Positions 1-4,043 of a DNA stretch of 5,431 nt are shown piece by piece. The DNA comes from an uncultured Eubacteriales bacterium (lineage in GTDB: Bacteria > Bacillota > Clostridia > Oscillospirales > Oscillospiraceae). Numbering within the stretch: the stretch's first letter is position 1; each line of letters starts with the position of its first letter. The stretch is taken from positions 1 through 5,431 of the forward strand of contig URWG01000126.1 in assembly GCA_900551495.1 (NCBI GenBank), written 5' to 3'. The notes under the pieces were generated by a model that was not told the origin of the DNA, ran no database searches, and worked only from the letters and a program-made list of their open reading frames with translations. Both the position numbers and the translations under genes were made by a program.

Positions 1-569
1 ACCTGCCCGCCGTAAATGCCTCGGAGAGCGGCTGCTTTGCCTATAAGCGCCCCTCCGTGCTCACGCCGAAACGCCTGCTCGGCATTTCGCCTGCCGAATT
101 TTTGCGGCTGAAGCTCGGACAGACACCGAGCTGCCGCCTTATCACGGGCGACCGCTGGTATTTTGCCGCCCTGCTGCCCGAGGAGCGCGAGTTGCTGCCC
201 GCGCAGACGCTGACCGTGCATCTGACGCCGACGCTGACGGTCGAAATGACGGTCGAGCGGCTCTGCACGACGCCCGAGGGTCGGCTGCTGGTGCTGTCAA
301 GTCGGGAGGGGCTTGCCGATGCCGCCGCGCTGGATTGTGTGCGGGCGCGACTGGAATTCTCCTCCTGCGAGGGGCTGCGCGTGCCGAAGACGGCGATATG
401 CTATCATGAGGGACAGACGGGCGTTTACGTCCGCACGGCGGGGCAGATCCGCTTCAAGCCCGTCACACTGCTTTCGGAGCGCGAGGACGATTTTCTTGCC
501 GCCCTCACGCCCGACGACCCCGCCGCACTCCGAGAGGGGGACGAAATGCTCCTCAATCCACCATATTGA
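1..569 (+). CDS. HlyD-like membrane-fusion/efflux adaptor-type protein, C-terminal part (5' end outside window)
   Basis: The reading frame is open from the first full codon at base 3 to the TGA at 567-569, giving 188 residues of a protein that begins upstream. A GTG at 57 is only an internal valine: the frame continues through it and no ribosome binding site precedes it. Visible features are a beta-rich segment with GDRWYFAALL (residues 49-58 of the visible part), alternating hydrophobic strands around TVHLTPTLTVEMTVE, and the stretch EGLRVPKTAI followed by GQTGVYV (about 123-143). The latter resembles the C-terminal beta-barrel and membrane-proximal region of HlyD-family adaptors, where a 'GLRVPxxAI...GVYV' pattern is common. 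Such adaptor-like proteins are, from general knowledge, often encoded next to yggS-sepF in Clostridia. The expected N-terminal membrane anchor and coiled-coil hairpin would lie outside the window, so family membership rests on the C-terminal part only. The transported substrate, if any, is unknown. The gene ends 65 bases before yggS and could share its transcript. Confidence 0.72.
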   Translation, partial: LPAVNASESGCFAYKRPSVLTPKRLLGISPAEFLRLKLGQTPSCRLITGDRWYFAALLPEERELLPAQTLTVHLTPTLTVEMTVERLCTTPEGRLLVLSSREGLADAAALDCVRARLEFSSCEGLRVPKTAICYHEGQTGVYVRTAGQIRFKPVTLLSEREDDFLAALTPDDPAALREGDEMLLNPPY

Positions 570-577
570 TCGACCCG

Positions 578-603
578 TTGCCTGCTGCCGCTGCGGAAGG
601 CAG
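578..603 (+). other. Possible small hairpin between the HlyD-like gene and yggS
   Basis: In the 65-base gap, TGCCT (579-583) can pair with AGGCA (598-602), and inside it CCG (588-590) can pair with CGG (594-596) around a three-base loop. No T-run follows, so it is not an intrinsic terminator. It may be a processing or translational element, or chance pairing in GC-rich DNA. Confidence 0.22.
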
Positions 604-634
604 GGCGAACACCGAGAAAGAGAGGTAACCAATC

Positions 635-1330
635 ATGACCATTGCCGAAAATATTACCCGCATTCGGGCGGAAATGACCGAGGCGGCGCTGCGAGCCGGA
701 CGCAAGCCGGAGGAAATTCTCCTGTGCGCCGCCAGCAAGATGAACGATGCCGCGCGGGTGCGGGAAGCGGTCGCGGCGGGCGTGGACTGCTGCGGCGAAA
801 ACCGCGTGCAGGAGTTGACGCAGAAGCTTGCCGAGCACGCCTACGACGGCGCTCCCGTGCATTTTATCGGGCATTTGCAGACCAATAAGGTAAAGCAGGT
901 CGTCGGCAAGGTCGCTCTGATCCAGTCGGTGGACCGTCTTGAGCTGCTCCGCTGCATCCAGAAGGAGGCGCAGCGGCAGGCTCTCACACAGGACATTCTG
1001 CTGGAGATCAACATCGGCGCGGAGGAGAGCAAGTCTGGCTTCACCCCCGAGGAGGCGGTCGCCGTCGCCGCGGAGATGGAAGCCTATCCCAACTGCCGCC
1101 TGCGCGGACTGATGGCGATCCCGCCGATTTCGGAAAAATCAGGGGATAATTGCAGATATTTCGAGAAAATTCACACAATTTCTGTTGACATAACAGCAAA
1201 AAAACATCATAATAGTAGCATGGATATTTTGTCGATGGGCATGAGCGGCGATTTTGCCGACGCGATCGCCTGCGGCAGCACCATGATCCGCGTCGGGACG
1301 GCGATCTTCGGCGCACGGCACTATTTATGA
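635..1330 (+). CDS. yggS: YggS/YlmE family pyridoxal 5'-phosphate homeostasis protein
   Basis: This 231-residue protein has the usual length of the YggS/YBL036C/PROSC family, a single-domain TIM barrel that binds PLP in the cytoplasm. The family has no established catalytic activity and is thought to buffer or deliver PLP. The PLP lysine is Lys35 in AASKMND. Other family hallmarks are CGENRVQE (53-60), HFIGHLQTNK (76-85), the phosphate-binding region SMGMSGDF (200-207) and GSTMIRVGTAIFG (214-226). The start is the ATG at 635, preceded by AGAGG (621-625) with a nine-base spacer. The gene stops 21 bases before sepF, the same pairing as ylmE-sepF in Bacillus. Codons for residues about 169-199 are strikingly AT-rich (27 of 90 bases G or C between 1141 and 1230, against 61 of 90 in the next 90 bases), although the protein still matches the family. 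That island carries a probable promoter for the downstream genes. Confidence 0.95.
   Translation: MTIAENITRIRAEMTEAALRAGRKPEEILLCAASKMNDAARVREAVAAGVDCCGENRVQELTQKLAEHAYDGAPVHFIGHLQTNKVKQVVGKVALIQSVDRLELLRCIQKEAQRQALTQDILLEINIGAEESKSGFTPEEAVAVAAEMEAYPNCRLRGLMAIPPISEKSGDNCRYFEKIHTISVDITAKKHHNSSMDILSMGMSGDFADAIACGSTMIRVGTAIFGARHYL
1185..1213 (+). promoter_or_regulatory. Predicted sigma-A promoter inside yggS, reading toward sepF-divIVA
   Basis: TTGACA at 1185-1190 is a perfect -35 hexamer, and CATAAT at 1208-1213 matches five of six bases of the -10 consensus. The spacer is exactly 17 bases. The surroundings are AT-rich in an otherwise GC-rich gene, including an A-run in the spacer and AT-rich sequence upstream. 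Transcription would start near 1220 and give sepF a leader of about 130 bases, made of the end of yggS. CTGTT and AACAG (1182-1186 and 1192-1196) form a dyad over the -35 box that could be an operator. The match to consensus is seen directly; activity is inferred. Confidence 0.7.
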
Positions 1331-1351
1331 TAGATTACGGAGGTTACTTCC

Positions 1352-1840
1352 ATGGGTTTAATGGATGAAATCAGAAAGCTGACACATCCCTACGCCGAGC
1401 CGGAGGATGATTATGATGATTATGACGACGAGCTGCCGGACGAGGAGGAGCCCGCGCCCGCGCCCCGCCGCAGCGCGTTCAGCCGCACCTCTGCGGCAAC
1501 CGAGCCGACACGCTCCGCCGCTTCGACGGTTGCAAACCGTGTCGTGAATATCGGCTCCACCGGTCAGATGCAGGTCGTGCTGGTCAAGCCGGACCGCTTC
1601 GATCAGGTCTCGGACATTGCCGACCACCTGCGCGACAAGAAGGCGGTCGTGCTCAACCTTGAGACGACCAATAAGGACGTTGCCCGCCGTCTGGTGGACT
1701 TCCTCTCCGGCTGCGCCTACGCACTGGACGGCAAGATCAAGAAGATCGCCGTCTCCACCTACCTCGTAACGCCCTACAATGTCGATGTGGTCAACACCAT
1801 CGTCGAGGAGCAGGAGACTCCGCAGGAAACGTACTTCTGA
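1352..1840 (+). CDS. sepF: Cell division protein SepF
   Basis: SepF is a cytoplasmic, membrane-associated partner of FtsZ. It bundles or aligns FtsZ filaments and tethers them to the membrane at the division site. The 162-residue product shows the three expected parts. An N-terminal short amphipathic membrane-targeting helix is MGLMDEIRKL (1-10). A low-complexity linker follows that is strongly acidic (residues 16-33, nearly all D/E/Y) and then Pro/Ala/Ser-rich to about residue 60. The folded SepF/DUF552 domain spans about 72-148, with MQVVLVKP, the strand-helix unit KKAVVLNLETTNKDVARRL and the glycine-containing FLSGCAYALDGKIKKI. The ATG at 1352 has GGAGG (1339-1343) eight bases upstream; a second ATG at 1361 is too far from it and would remove the membrane helix. 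It lies 21 bases after yggS and 43 before divIVA. ylmG and ylmH, which follow sepF in many Firmicutes, are missing here. Confidence 0.95.
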   Translation: MGLMDEIRKLTHPYAEPEDDYDDYDDELPDEEEPAPAPRRSAFSRTSAATEPTRSAASTVANRVVNIGSTGQMQVVLVKPDRFDQVSDIADHLRDKKAVVLNLETTNKDVARRLVDFLSGCAYALDGKIKKIAVSTYLVTPYNVDVVNTIVEEQETPQETYF

Positions 1841-1883
1841 GGCAATCAGCCCATCGGTACATAGAAAAAGGAGCTGAACAGCT

Positions 1884-2591
1884 ATGATGACCCCGCAGCA
1901 AATTCAGGAAATCAGTTTTGAAAAGGCGATTTTCGGCGGGTACGATATGCAGTCCGTGGACGATGTGCTCGAGCCGCTGACCGAGGATTATATCGCCCTG
2001 TACAAGGAAAACTCCGTCCTCAAGAGCAAAATGCGCATTTTGGTCGAGAAGTTAGAAGAGTACCGCCGTCAGGAGGCATCCATGCAGAACGCCATCGTTG
2101 CCGCGCAGAAAACCTGCGACCGCATGGTTGCCGAGGCGGAGCAGAAATGCAAGCAGCTTCTGCACGAGGCGGAGGAGACTGCCAGCGCCAAGGCACAGAA
2201 TGTCGATGCCCGTCTCGGCAGCGAGCAGGATCGGCTGGAGCTTGCGCAGAAGGCGACCGCGCAGTTCATTGACGGCATGGAAAAGCGTCTGCGCCGTCAG
2301 CTTGAGCTGATGGACGAGCTGCGCCGTCAGGAGCTGCCCGAGGCGGCGCCGAGGAAGCCCGCCGAGGAAAAGCGCGCCTTTGATTTTAACGAGAATCCCT
2401 CCGCGCCCACGACCGAGGAGAAGGCGGACGCGCTGATCGAGGAAATCGGTCAGTCGATCGACGAGAGCTTCCAAGCCGCGTCGGGGTCGCTCGGCTCCAC
2501 CGACGAGCCGACCCGCGAATTCCCGCAGGTCAAGCGCTTTGAGGACCTGCAATTCGGCAGAAATTACCACCCCGAAGGGTCGAAGGACTGA
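1884..2591 (+). CDS. divIVA: DivIVA-family polar/septal scaffold protein
   Basis: DivIVA proteins are coiled-coil scaffolds that bind negatively curved membrane at septa and poles and recruit division or cell-wall factors. The 235-residue product opens with the DivIVA N-terminal domain: ISFEKAIFGGYDMQSVDDVL (10-29), where Phe17 aligns with the membrane-inserting Phe17 of B. subtilis DivIVA, while the neighbouring Arg18 is replaced by Gly. A long charged coiled coil runs from about 33 to 150. Residues about 151-210 are Pro/Glu/Ser-rich and probably disordered, and a short tail, KRFEDLQFGRNY (217-228), looks like a separate motif. Two ATG codons are adjacent (1884 and 1887). AAAAAGGAG (1865-1873) lies 10 bases from the first, so that one is preferred. 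The gap to sepF has no terminator, so the two are probably co-transcribed. Which DivIVA paralogue type this is (division, pole or GpsB-like role) cannot be read from sequence; its length and position favour DivIVA proper. Confidence 0.9.
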   Translation: MMTPQQIQEISFEKAIFGGYDMQSVDDVLEPLTEDYIALYKENSVLKSKMRILVEKLEEYRRQEASMQNAIVAAQKTCDRMVAEAEQKCKQLLHEAEETASAKAQNVDARLGSEQDRLELAQKATAQFIDGMEKRLRRQLELMDELRRQELPEAAPRKPAEEKRAFDFNENPSAPTTEEKADALIEEIGQSIDESFQAASGSLGSTDEPTREFPQVKRFEDLQFGRNYHPEGSKD

Positions 2592-2605
2592 ATTCGGCAG
2601 TAATT
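2551..2605 (+). repeat. 15-base direct repeat straddling the divIVA stop codon
   Basis: AATTCGGCAGAAATT at 2551-2565 recurs as AATTCGGCAGTAATT at 2591-2605, 14 of 15 bases identical with a start-to-start spacing of 40 bases. The first copy codes for part of the DivIVA tail motif (QFGRN); the second overlaps the last base of the stop codon and precedes the T-box leader. It may be a relic of a small local duplication or chance. Confidence 0.5.
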
Positions 2606-2699
2606 CTCATATTTGTTGCGTTGACGGAGACGAGTACCGCAGATGATCGCTTTCAGAGAGCCGCCGGACGGTGCAAGGCGGCAGCGAGCCTGCGCGAAG

Positions 2700-2702
2700 A
2701 TC
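2700..2702 (+). promoter_or_regulatory. T-box specifier codon ATC (isoleucine)
   Basis: ATC lies directly after GAAG on the 3' side of the specifier loop and is followed by A, the usual purine after the specifier. It would pair with the GAU anticodon of tRNA-Ile. This agrees with the downstream ileS gene, which supports the reading. Confidence 0.88.
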
Positions 2703-2799
2703 ACTCCCGAGCCTCCGCCCGAACCGGCACTCTGCCGAAGTAAGGCGTGACGGTCGCGCCCGTTATCGCGCTTCGAGTGTCCCGCCTCCGCGCGGGGAA

Positions 2800-2839
2800 C
2801 AAGAGTGGTACCGCAGAGTCTGAACACCTCTGTCTCTTG
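2800..2839 (+). promoter_or_regulatory. T-box antiterminator with TGGT acceptor-binding bulge
   Basis: CAAGAG (2800-2805) pairs with CTCTTG (2834-2839), and GCAGAG (2813-2818) pairs with CTCTGT (2828-2833, one G-U pair). Between the helices is a seven-base bulge, TGGTACC (2806-2812), the canonical size and sequence. TGGT is complementary to an ACCA tRNA end, matching the A discriminator base of tRNA-Ile. The 3' strands of both helices are parts of the terminator stem, so the two structures exclude each other. Confidence 0.93.
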
Positions 2840-2860
2840 ATGAGGCAGAGGTGTTTTTTT
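2823..2860 (+). terminator. T-box-controlled intrinsic terminator
   Basis: AACACCTCTG (2823-2832) pairs perfectly with CAGAGGTGTT (2846-2855). The stem extends inward by a T-G pair and CTC/GAG to a five-base loop TTGAT (2837-2841), and a run of seven T ends at 2860. It should stop transcription before the lipoprotein gene and ileS when tRNA-Ile is charged. Confidence 0.95.
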
Positions 2861-2919
2861 CGTCCTGTGTTCCGCCGAACCGCCGTCCGATGATCCGTAA
2901 ACAAGGAAAGGAGCAAATT

Positions 2920-3978
2920 ATGAAAAAGATGATTCTTCCCCTGCTGCTGATTTTTGTCCTGCTTTTGAGCGCGTGTACGGGAGCGGTAACGCCGACGACC
3001 GCGCCGACCGATGCCTCGTCGGAGCCGACCTCGGAGATTGCCGAGCCGTCCGCGCCGACCGAAACGGGGCTGCCCGAGGAGTGCGGGCTCTACTATGACC
3101 TCGGCGACGCCGACCTGAGCGCCGACCGCAGCAGCGATCTGCCCGCCGCACCGCTCAGCTCCGACGGCGTATCCGACGCCATCCGCTTTTGGGCGAACGA
3201 ATTTTATAACGATACGACGATCAACGATGAAAAATCCATCGAAATGTATACCGACGGCCGCGCGACCAAGGGTGACGGCTGGCGGCGCTTCGTCTGGAAC
3301 GGCGAGCGCTATAGCTGCCTGTACATCGAGGCGGCGGACACCTACATTCCCAACATCTCCTCGGAGGACGGCGGTATCCTGTGGCTGAATCTGACCGGCG
3401 ACTGCTGGGCGGACGGCGGCGGAGGTGCCGAAATGAGTGACCTCAGCCTGTTCAACGGCTTTACCACGCTCGTCCTGACGGGCACGGGAACGCTGCGGGT
3501 GGACTGCGCCGGACTTGACTGTAACGTTACGGGGAATCTGCCCCTGCCCGCGCTCATCATCGACGGTCCGACGCTCATCACCCCGGGCATCGCGGTCGAT
3601 GTGAACGCCGACCCCGAGCAGCCCGGCCTCGTCCTGCGTAGCGGCGCGGTGGAGGTGGAAACGCTCTGGCTGAACGACACGCCGCTGCTGCAATCCGGCG
3701 GCACGCTCAACATCACCGTCTGCATCAACCCGACGACGGCTGTGTTCCGCGGCGGCGAATGTACGCTCGAATCGCTGGTGCGCGAGGACGGGGCGCCCGC
3801 AACGCTCATCCTCTCCGGCGGCAGCTTCACGGAAACGGATTGGCTGCCCTTCGGCACGATTGCCTATGTCGGTGCGGGAACGCTGAACGCCCGCGGCATC
3901 CGCTATTGGGATACCGTTCACGTCCTCGGCGGCGAGATCATCGACCCCCTCGACTGGGAAAACGAAACCGAAGGCTAA
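2920..3978 (+). CDS. Predicted secreted lipoprotein of unknown function with beta-solenoid-like repeats
   Basis: I do not recognise this family. The 352-residue product has a lipoprotein signal peptide: Lys2-Lys3, a hydrophobic core (residues 5-16) and lipobox L16-S17-A18-C19, so Cys19 should be lipidated and the protein anchored on the outer face of the membrane. A Thr/Ser/Pro/Glu linker follows to about residue 50. From about 184 to 342 a pattern of hydrophobic strand, one or two glycines and another strand recurs roughly every 18-27 residues (LVLTGTGTLRVD, ALIIDGPTLITP, LVLRSGAVEVET, LLQSGGTLNITV, AVFRGGECTLES, LILSGGSFTET, AYVGAGTLNAR, HVLGGEIID). This suggests a parallel beta-helix or other solenoid, perhaps binding or adhesive. 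The ATG at 2920 has AGGAAAGGAG (2904-2913) six bases upstream. A GTG at 2851 in the same frame lies inside the terminator and is rejected. It is the first gene behind the isoleucine T-box and lies 65 bases before ileS. Confidence 0.87.
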   Translation: MKKMILPLLLIFVLLLSACTGAVTPTTAPTDASSEPTSEIAEPSAPTETGLPEECGLYYDLGDADLSADRSSDLPAAPLSSDGVSDAIRFWANEFYNDTTINDEKSIEMYTDGRATKGDGWRRFVWNGERYSCLYIEAADTYIPNISSEDGGILWLNLTGDCWADGGGGAEMSDLSLFNGFTTLVLTGTGTLRVDCAGLDCNVTGNLPLPALIIDGPTLITPGIAVDVNADPEQPGLVLRSGAVEVETLWLNDTPLLQSGGTLNITVCINPTTAVFRGGECTLESLVREDGAPATLILSGGSFTETDWLPFGTIAYVGAGTLNARGIRYWDTVHVLGGEIIDPLDWENETEG

Positions 3979-4026
3979 GCCGCAAACCTTAAGCACTCAC
4001 CCCACAAACTTGTTTGAAAATCCTAT

Positions 4027-4031
4027 GGAGG
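4027..4031 (+). promoter_or_regulatory. ileS ribosome binding site with long spacer
   Basis: GGAGG is followed by a 12-base AT-rich spacer before the ATG at 4044, longer than the 6-10 bases seen for the other genes here. No other start codon lies closer in frame, and the N-terminus from 4044 matches the IleS family, so the start is well supported. Confidence 0.75.
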
Positions 4032-4043
4032 TTATATTCAAAA

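Larger units (their letters stand above)
2623..2860 (+). promoter_or_regulatory. T-box riboswitch, isoleucine-specific
   Basis: A T-box leader senses the aminoacylation state of a tRNA by pairing with its anticodon and its free 3' end. Stem I is clear: base helix CGGAG/CTCCG (2625-2629/2713-2717), AGTA (2633-2636) opposite GAA (2696-2698) as the loop-E motif of the specifier loop, helix CGCAG/CTGCG (2638-2642/2690-2694), helix TCGCT/AGCGA (2647-2651/2683-2687), the conserved AGAGAG (2655-2660), distal helix GCCGCC/GGCGGC (2660-2665/2677-2682) and the distal-loop sequence GGTGCAA (2670-2676). A stem II candidate pairs GCACTC (2727-2732) with GAGTGT (2775-2780), and stem III pairs CCCGC (2781-2785) with GCGGG (2792-2796). 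The T-box sequence and terminator follow. The element accounts for most of the 328-base gap between divIVA and the lipoprotein gene. No convincing promoter precedes it; CATATT (2609-2614) is a possible -10 but lacks a good -35, so transcription may come from upstream. Confidence 0.95.

Noticed and set aside
313..888. Plus-strand frame of 191 codons overlapping the HlyD-like gene and yggS
   Set aside because: Arg-rich out-of-frame product spanning two better supported genes, with no ribosome binding site or family match.
1872..1883. AGCT-GAAC-AGCT hairpin next to the divIVA ribosome binding site
   Set aside because: A four-base stem is too weak to claim regulation.
2052..2570. Minus-strand frame of 172 codons opposite divIVA
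   Set aside because: Leu/Arg-rich mirror of the Glu/Lys/Gln-rich coiled-coil codons; no start context.
2621..2649. TTGACG at 2621 as a -35 box for the T-box transcript
   Set aside because: No -10-like hexamer at 16-18 bases downstream, and the sequence falls within the start of stem I.
2851..2919. GTG at 2851 as a longer start for the lipoprotein
   Set aside because: It lies in the 3' arm of the T-box terminator; the ATG at 2920 has a strong ribosome binding site and gives a proper signal peptide.
2701..3996. Long open minus-strand frame (431 codons) opposite the lipoprotein gene and part of the T-box
   Set aside because: It is a shadow of GC-rich codon use on the + strand: Arg/Gly/Ala-rich, no family resemblance and it runs through the riboswitch structure. 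The + strand has a lipobox and a good ribosome binding site.
4005..4016. CAAAC-TT-GTTTG inverted repeat before ileS as a terminator or operator
   Set aside because: Two-base loop and five-base AT-rich arms cannot form a stable hairpin, and no T-run follows.
3979..4043. Separate promoter for ileS
   Set aside because: TTGTTT and TATATT can be picked out, but the -10 would overlap the ribosome binding site region and start transcription at about the start codon.
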